Assembly (NCBI GenBank): GCA_937876125.1
Contig: CALEHF010000310.1
Span: 1 to 44,602, forward strand
Direction: 5' to 3'
DNA from: an uncultured bacterium
Lineage (GTDB): Bacteria; Planctomycetota; UBA8108; UBA1146
DNA: 44,602 nucleotides
Shown: piece after piece, positions 23,207-31,898 of the stretch
Layout of the letters: every line of letters begins with the position of its first letter
Numbering within the stretch: the first letter of the stretch is position 1
Notes under the pieces: generated by a model
What the model saw: only the letters and a program-made list of their open reading frames with translations
Told to the model about the DNA's origin: nothing
Database searches by the model: none
Made by a program: the position numbers and the translations under genes

Positions 23207-25930
23207 GTGTCCACCGGAATCCCCACGCAGCCCGACGAGACCGATGAGCCCAACGAGACCGGCGCCGCCACCCCCGATCCCCATCTGCCCCTGCGCGAGA
23301 ACGTGCGGCTCCTCGGCACGATCCTGGGCGATGTCATCCGTCGTCGTGAAGGGGAGCACTGCTTCGCGATGGTCGAGAAGCTGCGCCGCGTCGCGAAGCA
23401 GGCGCGCTCCGACGACGCGGAGAACGTCTCGGCGGTCCAGAGCGAGCTCGAGGGTCTCGATCTCGACGAGGTCGTCCCGATCGCGCGCGCGTTCACGCAC
23501 TTCCTCGCACTCGCCAATATCGCCGAGCAGCACCACCGCACCCGTCGCCGTCGCGACTACCTCCGCGACCCGGCGCTCCCCGCGCAACCGGGCTCGATCG
23601 ACGAGACCTTCGAGCGGCTCATCGCCTTAGGGATCGCCCCGACCGATCTTCACCGTGCGGTCCTCGACCTCCGGATCGAGCTGGTCCTCACCGCACACCC
23701 GACCGAGATCAACCGCCGTACCCTGCTGCAGAAGCACGAGGCGGTCGCCTCGCTCCTCGGCACACTCGATCGCACCGACCTCCTCGCCCACGAGCGCGGT
23801 CGGGTCATCGAGGCGCTGGAGCGTGAGATCACCGTGCTCTGGGACTCCGACGAGGTGCTCCGCGACCGGCCGACACCTCTCGCCGAGGCGAACTCCGGCC
23901 TCCTGATCTTCGAGCAGAGCCTCTGGGATGCGCTCCCGCGCTACGCCCGGATCCTCGACGAGCAGCTCGTGCGTCACACAGGCCACGCTCTTCCGATCGA
24001 GGCGGTGCCGGTGCGCTTCGGGTCGTGGATGGGGGGGGACCGCGACGGCAACCCGAACGTCACGCCGAAGATCACGCGACGCGCTCTCGGTCTCTGTCGT
24101 TGGCTCGCGACCGACCTGTACCTGCGGGAGGTGGCGGAGCTCAGGCGAGAACTGTCGCTAGAGACCTGCAACGAGGAGTTACGGGAACGGGTCGGACCGA
24201 CGCGCGAACCGTACCGTGCGCTGCTCCGGCAACTCGAGGCGCGATTGAAGGAGACGCGGGAGCGCGCCGAGGCGATCTCGCACGGAGATGCGCCGCCCGC
24301 GGGGAAAGACCTCACCGCCGCCGATCTCTCCTCCGCCGATCTGGCCGACTTCCTCGATCTTGCGCGTCGCTCGCTCATCGAGACCGGGGCGGAGGTCGTC
24401 GCGCGCGGTCGCCTCCAAGACCTCCGGCGTCGAGTCGCGAGCTTCGGGACGACCCTCGTCCGCCTCGACATTCGACAGGAGAGCACGCGCCACACTGATG
24501 CAGTCGCTGCGATCTTCACCGCCATCGGGGGGGGCGACTACGTTGCCGCCGACGAGTCGCAACGACGCGCGATGTTGCTCGCTGCCCTCGAGGGGAACGT
24601 CCCCGCGCTCCCTACCACCTTCTCGCCGACCGAGGAGGTCCGCGACGTCCTCGACACCTGCGCGGTGATCGCCGAATCCGACCCCGCCTCGCTCGGGGCG
24701 TACGTGATCTCGATGGCGACCGCCGCTAGCGATGTGCTTGCGGTCGAGTTCCTGCAGCGGGTAACGGGCGTGGCGGAGCCGCTGCGCGTCGTGCCGCTGT
24801 TCGAGACACGGGACGACCTCGCCGAAGCTCCCGCGGTCGTCGACGCACTTCTGTCGATCCCCTGGTTCCGCGAACGGGTGCGCGCCGCTCGAGATCGGTT
24901 CGAGGTGATGGTGGGGTACTCCGATTCGGCGAAGGACGCGGGTCTGCTCGCCGCCGCGTGGGAGCTGCAACGCGCGCAGGCGGGGATGCACACCGTCGCG
25001 ACGCGGCACGGAGTCGAGCTGACGATCTTCCACGGGCGCGGCGGCACGATCGGGCGCGGCGGGGGACCGACCCACCAGGCGATCACGAGCTTGCCGCCGG
25101 GGACCGCGGGCACATCGATCCGCGTCACCGAGCAGGGGGAGATGATCCAGAACCGCTATGGGCTCGAGGACATCGCCCTGCGTCAGTTCGAGGTCTACAC
25201 GACCGCGATGCTCGAGGCGGCGCTCACGCCCGCGCCCCTGCCGAAGAAAGAATGGGTCGCGATGATCGGGGACCTTGCCGATCGATCCTGCGCCGCCTAC
25301 CGCTCGGTCGTCTTCGAGAACCCCGACTTCGTCCCGTACTTCCGCGGGGTCACCCCCGAGCCGGAACTCGGCGCATTGAACATCGGCAGCCGCCCGTCGC
25401 GGCGCAAGTCGGGGGGGGGCGTCGAGTCGCTGCGCGCGATCCCGTGGAACTTTGCGTGGACGCAGACGCGACTCTTGCTGCCGTCGTGGCTCGGGGTCGG
25501 GGAGGCTCTGCGAGTCGCGCTCGATGGGGACGGACGCGACACCTTGCTCACGATGGCGCGCGAGTGGCGCTTCTTTGGTTCGTTCCTCTCCCTCGTCGAG
25601 CTCGTGCTCGCGAAGGCGGAGCCGAAGGTCCATCGCTTCTACGAGGGGGTGCTCGATCCCCCCGCCGCGGCGAGTCTCGGGAAGGAGCTGCGCGAGCGCT
25701 ACGAGACGACGGTCGCGGCGATCCTCGAAACCACCGGACACGCGACTCTCCTCGAGGAGAGCCCGGTGATCCGTCGCTCGATCGAGGTGCGGAATCCCTA
25801 CGTCGATCCGATCCACGTTTTGCAGGCTGGACTCCTGCGCCTCTTCCGGGCAGTGCCCGACGATCGGGTGCGCGACGCGCTTCACATCACGATCAACGGC
25901 ATCGCGGCGGGGCTCCGGAACACGGGGTGA
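23207..25930 (+). CDS. ppc: Phosphoenolpyruvate carboxylase
   Basis: A 907-residue cytosolic enzyme that carboxylates phosphoenolpyruvate to oxaloacetate, refilling the TCA cycle. All hallmark blocks are present: VLTAHPTEINRRT with catalytic His164, GSWMGGDRDGNPNVT, VMVGYSDSAKDAG, FHGRGGTIGRGGGP and the C-terminal RNTG needed for activity. Length is normal for bacterial enzymes. I start at the GTG at 23207 because CGAGG lies 6 nt upstream and the acidic N-terminus is typical. An in-frame ATG at 23138 would add 23 basic residues with no family support. It stands alone: the left neighbours are relics and the right neighbour is a broken transposase on the other strand. Confidence 0.95.
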   Translation: MSTGIPTQPDETDEPNETGAATPDPHLPLRENVRLLGTILGDVIRRREGEHCFAMVEKLRRVAKQARSDDAENVSAVQSELEGLDLDEVVPIARAFTHFLALANIAEQHHRTRRRRDYLRDPALPAQPGSIDETFERLIALGIAPTDLHRAVLDLRIELVLTAHPTEINRRTLLQKHEAVASLLGTLDRTDLLAHERGRVIEALEREITVLWDSDEVLRDRPTPLAEANSGLLIFEQSLWDALPRYARILDEQLVRHTGHALPIEAVPVRFGSWMGGDRDGNPNVTPKITRRALGLCRWLATDLYLREVAELRRELSLETCNEELRERVGPTREPYRALLRQLEARLKETRERAEAISHGDAPPAGKDLTAADLSSADLADFLDLARRSLIETGAEVVARGRLQDLRRRVASFGTTLVRLDIRQESTRHTDAVAAIFTAIGGGDYVAADESQRRAMLLAALEGNVPALPTTFSPTEEVRDVLDTCAVIAESDPASLGAYVISMATAASDVLAVEFLQRVTGVAEPLRVVPLFETRDDLAEAPAVVDALLSIPWFRERVRAARDRFEVMVGYSDSAKDAGLLAAAWELQRAQAGMHTVATRHGVELTIFHGRGGTIGRGGGPTHQAITSLPPGTAGTSIRVTEQGEMIQNRYGLEDIALRQFEVYTTAMLEAALTPAPLPKKEWVAMIGDLADRSCAAYRSVVFENPDFVPYFRGVTPEPELGALNIGSRPSRRKSGGGVESLRAIPWNFAWTQTRLLLPSWLGVGEALRVALDGDGRDTLLTMAREWRFFGSFLSLVELVLAKAEPKVHRFYEGVLDPPAAASLGKELRERYETTVAAILETTGHATLLEESPVIRRSIEVRNPYVDPIHVLQAGLLRLFRAVPDDRVRDALHITINGIAAGLRNTG

Positions 25931-26088
25931 GGGGCTGTGACGATGATCGGGGGTGCCGCGGACGAGCCGCCGAGCCCGCGTCAATTTGTCGGATGTGACG
26001 CGCGACGTCGAGCTGGCTGCATCAAGAAACGCCCAATCCCCGTCGGGCGGACAGATCGGTGGCGTGGATACGCGCTCTTCAGGGCAAG

Positions 26089-26455
26089 CTACGCGGCGCG
26101 GTGATAGAACTTGAGAAGCCCGCCAAGGCGCTCGCGGCACTCAAGCTCGCCATCGGCGCACTGAGCTTGTTGCCGGGCCCTTAATGAATGCGCTCACCGT
26201 GAAAGTGATCGATGTAGTGGCCGGTGGCCCGTCGAATCGATCGCTCGCCAAAGAAATTGAGTCTGTCGAGGCACTCCTCTTTGATCGATCGCACGAAGCG
26301 CTCAGCGAAGGCGTTCAAGCTCTGATTTTGCCGAGGCAACCTGATGTTCACAACGCCGGAATCACTGAGAATTCCGATGCACTGGCCCGTGAACTTGGTA
26401 TCTCGATCGTGAATCAGGGTTCGCTTCTCTCGAAGGAATCCTCAGGGCGCGCTGT
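26089..26455 (-). mobile_element. Broken integrase-core (rve) transposase fragment
   Basis: The minus strand encodes the C-terminal half of a DDE/rve-type transposase. It reads FLREKRTLIHDRDTKFTG (catalytic Asp region), LPRQNQSLNAFAERFVRSIK (with the final Glu), then EECLDRLNFFGERS and DHFHGERIH. A TAA stop (minus strand at 26183-26181) sits where relatives have a Gln codon, and the last segment, ECRERLGGLLKFYHRAA ending at a TAG (26091-26089), is in another frame. The 5' half is missing; the fragment begins right where the PilX-like gene ends. It is thus a dead remnant of an IS3- or IS481-like element. I did not find terminal inverted repeats. Confidence 0.85.
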
Positions 26456-27794
26456 CGGGGACCCGCCAAGTGGCGAGCACTCCGAGCTCACCCCCCGGCA
26501 CAGCGAGGCCGCCGCCGAGGCTGTCCGAGTCGACCGCGAACTGGGCCGCGTTCGAGAGTGTCGCCGACTTCACAATTGCCGATCCGAACCAAGCCGAAGA
26601 GTTGTTGAGGGTCATTTCGTGTGCGACCGCATAGAGGCGGCCGTATGCTTGCGATAACTGGTTCAGCGAAATCTTGTCACTCGAACCATTCCCACCGAGG
26701 CTAACGATCTGATGGTAGCCACCGCTCCCGTTGTCGGTCACTTCTTGGCCGAGGACGGAGCCATTGGTCATCACCAAGTCGGCATCGGGGCCGAGGACGG
26801 TGAGAAGCCCATTCGACCCTCCTCCGGCGTCGATCTGGATCTTCGAGCCTTGGTCGAGAGTGAGATCATTGCCGGATCCCGTTCCGGCACCCTCTCCCAC
26901 GTAGACGAGCGTGGACGGTGCGGAGGAAGTGTCGAAGGTGATGACCGCAGAACCACTGAGCTCGAGCCTGCGGAATCGATAGGTTCCGGGGGGGACCACG
27001 TAGGTGCCACTCGACAGGATGAGGTCTCCGTAGTTCTCGGTACCCGCGATCGGAGTCCATGCCGCTCCGAAAATCGTGGAGAGGTTCGAATTGTCATTTG
27101 CGGTTTTGGATGCGTCGAGCTGTGCCACGACCAGGAGATCGATGTCTTCGACTTCGCTCGGTGTCGAACTGGCTGTGAATGTGCCGGTCACGTTCGAAGT
27201 GGACCCCGAGACGAGGGTGCCGGACGCTTCGACGTCGCCGTACGCCGTCGAAGTGTTTTCGAGAATGACGCTCCCATCGACTTGGATCGTTGTGTCGAGA
27301 GGTGCACCGGGGTCAAAAGCGGCGATGGTCGAATCGTAGCTGCCGACGATGGTCGAGTTTTGAAGATCGAGAGCAACGTTGCCGGGGGATCCGTCTCCTG
27401 TCACTTGAAGTCGAGGCGGGATGATGACCAAGCTCGGGCCAAATGTCGCGGCAAGTGGGTACTCGATTCCATCGGAGCTTCCGACGATCACCGCGTCCCA
27501 CTCGATCCCGAATGCGGTCGCGCTCTCGAGTCTGAAGTTCGCGTCGCCCATCGATTGGGCGCCGAGCGGCGCGGGGTTCAGAGTGAAGTACGAGGGGTCT
27601 GCGCGATACTCGCTGAGGAAGTAGGCCACTCCCGACTCGGCGGCGCGAAGGGCAAACTCAGTTGCCATGCTGCTGCGGGCTGCGCGACCTTGGTGCCAAG
27701 TCACGGATTGGTAGGCCGCCGCCAGCCCACCGAGCAGAATCATCAGCATCATGACCACGACGAGCGTGGATCCCTCTTGATTGTGCCTTGTCAT
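26442..27794 (-). CDS. PilX-like type IV pilus-associated / prepilin-like surface protein
   Basis: A 450-residue protein with a short basic leader followed by EGSTLVVVMMLMILLGGLAA, which looks like a class III prepilin or PilX-type N-terminus. It is followed by RAAESGVAYFL and a long beta-rich, Ser/Thr/Gly-rich domain. Such proteins are exported and assembled by, or associated with, type IV pilus-like machinery. The later half (SGTYVVPPGTYRF, a beta-helix-like pattern) resembles large surface proteins. The last residues (WRVPDSAP) end exactly where the transposase fragment begins, so the natural C-terminus may have been changed by the insertion. A decayed copy of its central part lies at 12378-12687. 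No pilus assembly genes are adjacent. Confidence 0.75.
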   Translation of the reverse strand: MTRHNQEGSTLVVVMMLMILLGGLAAAYQSVTWHQGRAARSSMATEFALRAAESGVAYFLSEYRADPSYFTLNPAPLGAQSMGDANFRLESATAFGIEWDAVIVGSSDGIEYPLAATFGPSLVIIPPRLQVTGDGSPGNVALDLQNSTIVGSYDSTIAAFDPGAPLDTTIQVDGSVILENTSTAYGDVEASGTLVSGSTSNVTGTFTASSTPSEVEDIDLLVVAQLDASKTANDNSNLSTIFGAAWTPIAGTENYGDLILSSGTYVVPPGTYRFRRLELSGSAVITFDTSSAPSTLVYVGEGAGTGSGNDLTLDQGSKIQIDAGGGSNGLLTVLGPDADLVMTNGSVLGQEVTDNGSGGYHQIVSLGGNGSSDKISLNQLSQAYGRLYAVAHEMTLNNSSAWFGSAIVKSATLSNAAQFAVDSDSLGGGLAVPGGELGVLATWRVPDSAP

Positions 27795-27990
27795 GGGTCA
27801 CTCGATTCCCGAAGAGCGGGCACCGGACGGGGTTGCTCGCTGGAACTGTATGTAAAGGGGGTGGGCCAGGGTCCATAGAAGAGTACGATGCTGCTCGAAT
27901 CCCCTGCCAGTGGATTGCTCTCGCCGCGCCGGGATCGGAATCTGACGGCGTCTCAACGTTTGAGGGCCCCAAAGACTGAAGGAGCTCCCG

Positions 27991-29436
27991 GTGGAGGGTT
28001 GGATTTCCGCGATCGTGAGTTTTTCGTACTTTGGGGCGGTGGTCCTTTCGGTGATCACCGTTCTCGTGCGAAAGAAGGAGCCCGCCTCCGCGCTCGGCTG
28101 GTCCCTCGCGATCGTCTTTCTCCCCGTGATTGGGATCGGGCTCTTTCTTCTGATCGGGTGGGATCGTGTCTCGATTCGACTCAAGAAGAAGATCCTCCAC
28201 CGCCTCGCCTTCCCCTCGCAAATCGACGAGTCTGCCTCCCTCCTCACCCGCGAGGTTCTCGACGAATCCCGAACCCCCGCCCAAGAGCGCTGGCAGCCGG
28301 TCGAGAAGCTCCTCACGGACATCGATCAAGCCCCCAGACGCACGGGCAACAGCGTGAAGCTGTATCAAGGGGGGGGCGAAGCGTTCGAGGAGATGGAAGC
28401 CGCGATCGCGGCCGCGGAGCATCACGTCCACGTCGAATTCTTCATTTTTCGTGATGATGAACTCGGTCAACGGGCAACCGCAGCCTTGGTGAAGAAGGCG
28501 CGCGAGGGGGTGGAGGTGCGGGTGATCGTCGATGGGGTCGGATCGCGGGGGAACCGTCGCCTTCTGCGAGACCTCCGGCGGGCGGGTGGGGAGGGGGTCC
28601 GGTTCTTGCCGATCCGTCTCTTCGGAAGAGCGACTCCCCATCTTCGCAACCACCGCAAGATCGTCATCTGCGACGGCAAGGTCGCGTTCTTCGGAGGCTT
28701 GAACGTCGGGATCGAGTACTTGGGGCGACGGCGCAACCGGGGGCGTGACTGGTTCGATCTCCACGTTCGGCTGGAGGGACCATCGGTGTGGGACCTCCAG
28801 GAGATCTTCCTCGAAGATTGGGACTTCGCAAACCGGTCCTCTCCCGACTCCGATCGCTACTTGCCATCCCCTTCGCTCGCCGGGAACGCCTCGGTGCAGA
28901 TCATCGCAGGGGGACCGGACCAGCCGGTGAACGCGATTCGGCAAGGCTTCATCGCGGGGATTACCCGAGCGCAGAAATCGATCCGGGTGCTCACCCCTTA
29001 CTTGGTTCCCGATCTCACGCTGCGCGACTCTTTGATGGTCGCCTCCCGAGGCGGCATCTCTGTTGAGATCGTCATGCAGTTTCCCCCCGCAGATCACGCG
29101 ATCGTGCAACTCTGCGGCGAGCACTTCATGCATGAGCTTCTCGAGGCGGGGGTGAAGATCTACGGGTTCACCGAGGGGATGATGCACGCAAAGGCGATCA
29201 TGATCGATGGCGAGTGGGGAATGATCGGCACCGCGAACCTCGACAATCGCAGCCTCCACCTCAATTTCGAGCAGATGGCGGTACTCGATGGCTCGAAAGA
29301 GATCGATGAACTCGAGGCGGCGTTCACCTCGATTCTCGCACGCTGTCGTCCGTACACTCTCGAGTTGCTCGCCGGGCGCCGCTGGTCGCGGAAGATGCTT
29401 TCGAATGTGGCGCGGCTGCTCGCACCGGTTCTATGA
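27991..29436 (+). CDS. cls: Cardiolipin synthase, phospholipase D family
   Basis: A 481-residue membrane enzyme that condenses phosphatidylglycerol molecules to cardiolipin. Two N-terminal helices (about residues 5-25 and 33-55, containing ALGWSLAIVFLPVIGIGLFL) are followed by two phospholipase-D motifs: HRKIVICDG with His221 and HAKAIMIDGEWGMIGTANLD with His399. This is the standard ClsA-type plan and length. The GTG at 27991 is supported by AAGGAG about 6 nt upstream. The stop codon (TGA, 29434-29436) touches the stop of the convergent PAS/receiver gene with no bases between them. The upstream 196 bp separate it from the divergent PilX-like gene and should carry both promoters. Confidence 0.93.
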   Translation: MEGWISAIVSFSYFGAVVLSVITVLVRKKEPASALGWSLAIVFLPVIGIGLFLLIGWDRVSIRLKKKILHRLAFPSQIDESASLLTREVLDESRTPAQERWQPVEKLLTDIDQAPRRTGNSVKLYQGGGEAFEEMEAAIAAAEHHVHVEFFIFRDDELGQRATAALVKKAREGVEVRVIVDGVGSRGNRRLLRDLRRAGGEGVRFLPIRLFGRATPHLRNHRKIVICDGKVAFFGGLNVGIEYLGRRRNRGRDWFDLHVRLEGPSVWDLQEIFLEDWDFANRSSPDSDRYLPSPSLAGNASVQIIAGGPDQPVNAIRQGFIAGITRAQKSIRVLTPYLVPDLTLRDSLMVASRGGISVEIVMQFPPADHAIVQLCGEHFMHELLEAGVKIYGFTEGMMHAKAIMIDGEWGMIGTANLDNRSLHLNFEQMAVLDGSKEIDELEAAFTSILARCRPYTLELLAGRRWSRKMLSNVARLLAPVL

Positions 29437-30666
29437 ACTTCTCACGTTGGCTTTGGGGAGCACTTGAGCGATGGTCGCGATTAATGCGCGACGATCGATC
29501 GGTCGCGGGACGACCTCGGTGCAGCCGCTCTCGAGGCAGACTCTGCGCTCCGCCGCACCCGCCTGATTCGTGAGCAGGATGATCGGCCCCGCGAAGCCTT
29601 GAGTCCGCAAACTGCGAGTCGCTTCGAGTCCATCGAGACGCGGCATCCGGCGGTCGAGAACCACGAGATCGAACTCCTTCGTTGAAGCCATCTCGAGCGC
29701 ATCGCTTCCGCTCTCGGCGAGAGTGACTTTCGCTCCCCCCTGATTCAGATAGAAATCGATGAGCCGGCGGTGGTCGCGCCCCGACGCAGCGACGAGCACA
29801 CGTGCCCCGGCGAGCGTGGGGGAGCCGTCGCGGCCACCCGCCGAGTTCGCATCGGTTCCGACCGACTCGGCGCCTTCGCGAGCCCGACGCTCATCGCTGA
29901 CGTCCTGGCCGTAGCCGACGATCTCGGCGATCGCTCCCCGCGCATCGAAGCGCGCATGCAGGTCGAGGGCGATCCAGGTGGGGTCTGTGGGGTCTCCGAC
30001 CGCCACTTCGAGGTGCGCAGTGCTCTTGTTCGGCCCGAAGCCATCGAGTACAGCCCCGAGTGCACCTTCCGCTCCGCCGCCAAAGAGCGCGGCGAGAGAG
30101 GTGCCGACCAACGCTTCCCGGGGACGGCCGAGGTCGCGTGCGATCGTCGGATTGACGTATTCGAGCACCCCGCGGTAATCGGCGATGAAGACGCGCTCCT
30201 CCGGAGAGCCGGTCTCTCGGACGCGCGGTCGGCTGCGGGGGGGGACGGTTGCTCCGCCGTGGAGAGGAGCACGCAGGCCGTGGCGACGCGGTTTGGGTGT
30301 CCTCCGGTGAGCCCCCGTCAAGCGGCCGGAAACGCTCACGGCGACCCAGTACGCGAGACCTGTGCAGAGGAACGAGATCAAGATCTGGATCACCGCCGAG
30401 TTGGCGATCTCGTCGCGGCGCGCCTCGCCGAGCTGTTCGGTCTCCTCGAGTCCGGAGAGGAGCTGCTCGAGTCCTTTGGCGTCGCTCGGATCGAGAACCG
30501 CCGCGCGGTTCTGTTGCTCGACCAGCTTGTCACGAACCGTCTGCCACGAATCATCGGCGTCGCGGAGCGGTGCGACGGCGATCCAGCTCGCGCCGAGGCA
30601 CGCGCAGAAGCCCAAGGTGAAGACGATGAGGAAACGGGTTCGGGCGTTCAAGAAATCTCGATTCAA
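29431..30666 (-). CDS. Membrane PAS protein with degenerate receiver domain
   Basis: A 411-residue signalling protein. Two transmembrane helices (about residues 10-32 and 90-112) flank a short periplasmic segment. A basic linker, a PAS domain (about 155-265, with ADYRGVLEYVNPTIARDLG) and a C-terminal receiver-like domain (about 290-405) follow. The receiver keeps the Asp in LVVLDRRMPRLDGLEATR, but the acidic pair that binds Mg2+ is replaced (VLVAASGRDH) and the usual Lys of the KP pair is Arg (PRPIDRR). It may therefore not be phosphorylated normally and could act as a pseudo-receiver. No kinase or output domain is present. It is the last gene of the minus-strand signalling run, 20 nt after the selenoprotein gene, and converges on cls. 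Confidence 0.75.
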   Translation of the reverse strand: MNRDFLNARTRFLIVFTLGFCACLGASWIAVAPLRDADDSWQTVRDKLVEQQNRAAVLDPSDAKGLEQLLSGLEETEQLGEARRDEIANSAVIQILISFLCTGLAYWVAVSVSGRLTGAHRRTPKPRRHGLRAPLHGGATVPPRSRPRVRETGSPEERVFIADYRGVLEYVNPTIARDLGRPREALVGTSLAALFGGGAEGALGAVLDGFGPNKSTAHLEVAVGDPTDPTWIALDLHARFDARGAIAEIVGYGQDVSDERRAREGAESVGTDANSAGGRDGSPTLAGARVLVAASGRDHRRLIDFYLNQGGAKVTLAESGSDALEMASTKEFDLVVLDRRMPRLDGLEATRSLRTQGFAGPIILLTNQAGAAERRVCLESGCTEVVPRPIDRRALIATIAQVLPKANVRSS

Positions 30667-30686
30667 ACCGGAGAAGTCGGTGAGGC

Positions 30687-31121
30687 TCAGCGCTTGCGGC
30701 GGTTCGCCTCTTCGAGTGCACTTTGAAGTTCGGCTTTCATCGCCTGCGGATCCCGCGCATCGATCGTGGTGATGAAGTTCTGACTGCGGTCGAGAACCAC
30801 GATCTCCGGCACGTAGCGACTCTGCTTGTGCTCCATCGCGTCCTGGGTCTTCCGAGGATCGATCTTGACCGCGACGAAGTTACTCGCAGCCACCTTCACG
30901 CCGTTGTCGGAGAACACACGGTTCTCCATCTGAACGCACGCACCTCACCATGCTCCCCCGTAGTAGAGGAGAATCGGTTTTCCAGAATCGCGAGCCTCAC
31001 TGAGCGCATCGCCCCAGCTCGCCCGATAGGAAAGTGCATCGGCGGATCCAGAGGAGAGAAAGGCAATCGCGGCGACGATTACGCAAATTCCCGCCACGAT
31101 GGGGAGTTTCAGGTCGTTCAT
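30687..31121 (-). CDS. Thioredoxin-like selenoprotein (in-frame TGA = Sec at the CxxC position)
   Basis: A 144-residue membrane-anchored or secreted thioredoxin-fold protein (Thioredoxin_7-like). The ATG at 31121 follows a perfect AAGGAG. An N-terminal hydrophobic anchor (LPIVAGICVIVAAIAFL) precedes the fold: KPILLYYGGAW, then an in-frame TGA (30947-30945, codon 59), then GACVQMENRVF, and the cis-Pro segment SRYVPEIVVLD. Read through, the active site is W-U-G-A-C, so Sec takes the place of the first, nucleophilic Cys of CxxC. The frame is intact on both sides, and a hairpin fitting the bacterial SECIS pattern starts 17 nt after the TGA. Conventional calling would give two fragments, 58 codons and a false 80-residue protein starting at an internal ATG. 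The expected role is thiol-disulfide exchange or peroxide reduction in the envelope. The alternative is a nonsense mutation of a Cys codon; position and hairpin argue against it. Confidence 0.85.
30909..30944 (-). promoter_or_regulatory. Putative bacterial SECIS element
   Basis: On the transcribed strand, 17 nt follow the TGA. Then GGAGAAC (30927-30921), the 5-nt loop CGUGU (30920-30916) and GUUCUCC (30915-30909) form a perfect 7-bp stem, extendable by one U-G pair. The loop starts 24 nt after the TGA and has a G among its first two bases. Both fit the published description of bacterial SECIS elements recognised by SelB. Confidence 0.75.
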
Positions 31122-31287
31122 CGTTCTCCTTGAGAGTGGATCGGTCGGTGAGACCGAGGCTCTCGAAGAGTAACATCCTCCGGAGAGACCGGCGGCTGAG
31201 GGGGCCAAAGGGCAGAGAGGTGCACTCCAGTGGTCGTCTACGCCCACCTTTGCGGAAGAAGGGATCACGGATGGGATCGCAGAGAGG

Positions 31288-31893
31288 TCAGGCGCCGACC
31301 GAGACCTCTTTCCTCGAATAGGGAGGACTCTCCGCTCGCACAGAGGCGCTCTCACACTCCTTCTTCAGCTGCACTACGATCGCTCCGCACACGTCGAGTC
31401 GCTCTGACTCCATCGCAACCTCGAGCCCCAAAACCAGCTCTTTGACCTCGCTCCAGTGCGCTCTGTCTGCGTCTTCCTGCTCCCTGAGGGTATGGGACAG
31501 ATCTTCGAGCAGGCTCGCCTCCTCCGTCAGGTAGTCCTTCGTTCGGAAAGCCACCTTGTCGGGGCGCTCGCCATCGCGGAGCGCCCGAAGAACATGGCGG
31601 ATCCGCACCAAGGGACCCACGAGTCGATGCGAAACGAACACCGAGTGCGCCGCCGCGATCACTAGTATCACGAAGAGAGCGGGCCAGAAGGACTGGTGGA
31701 GTTCGAGGAACAGGCGGGCGGTCGCCACTTGCTCCCCGCCGACGAGGCCGCCCTCGTCGAGTCGCTTCGTGAGGGGTCTGAAAACCAGGAAGCCCTGAGC
31801 GCAGATGAAGAGCGCGAGGTAGGCCCACTGCATCAAGACGATGCGAGCCTGGAACCGATCGATGATGTAGAGGCGACGTCGATGTTGAAACAC
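31288..31893 (-). CDS. Two-helix membrane protein with HAMP domain
   Basis: A 201-residue inner-membrane protein. A basic N-terminus (FQHRRRLYIIDRFQAR) is followed by helix 1 (about residues 20-40), a short periplasmic loop, helix 2 (about 70-90) and a HAMP-like segment (SHRLVGPLVRIRHVLRALRDGE, split here as SHRLVGPLVRIRH and VLRALRDGE). A helical cytoplasmic tail ends the protein. No kinase, methyl-accepting or cyclase domain follows, so it may relay signals by interaction with a partner. It starts 5 nt after the HD-GYP gene, so it belongs to the same operon. A 166-nt gap separates it from the selenoprotein gene, which may therefore have its own promoter. Confidence 0.75.
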   Translation of the reverse strand: MFQHRRRLYIIDRFQARIVLMQWAYLALFICAQGFLVFRPLTKRLDEGGLVGGEQVATARLFLELHQSFWPALFVILVIAAAHSVFVSHRLVGPLVRIRHVLRALRDGERPDKVAFRTKDYLTEEASLLEDLSHTLREQEDADRAHWSEVKELVLGLEVAMESERLDVCGAIVVQLKKECESASVRAESPPYSRKEVSVGA

Positions 31894-31898
31894 GAGGA

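Noticed and set aside
24179..26140. 653-residue minus-strand frame opposite PEP carboxylase
   Set aside because: Antisense shadow with no recognisable motifs; PEP carboxylase on the other strand has every signature.
26712..27878. 388-residue plus-strand frame opposite the PilX-like gene
   Set aside because: Antisense shadow; the minus-strand frame has a prepilin-like N-terminus and a decayed copy elsewhere in the same frame.
27658..29259. 533-residue minus-strand frame opposite cardiolipin synthase
   Set aside because: Antisense shadow; both HKD motifs lie on the plus strand.
30687..30929. Separate 80-residue protein starting at the internal ATG downstream of the TGA
   Set aside because: It is the C-terminal two-thirds of a thioredoxin fold, lacks the first strand and active site, and has no ribosome-binding site; it is better read through the TGA as a selenoprotein.
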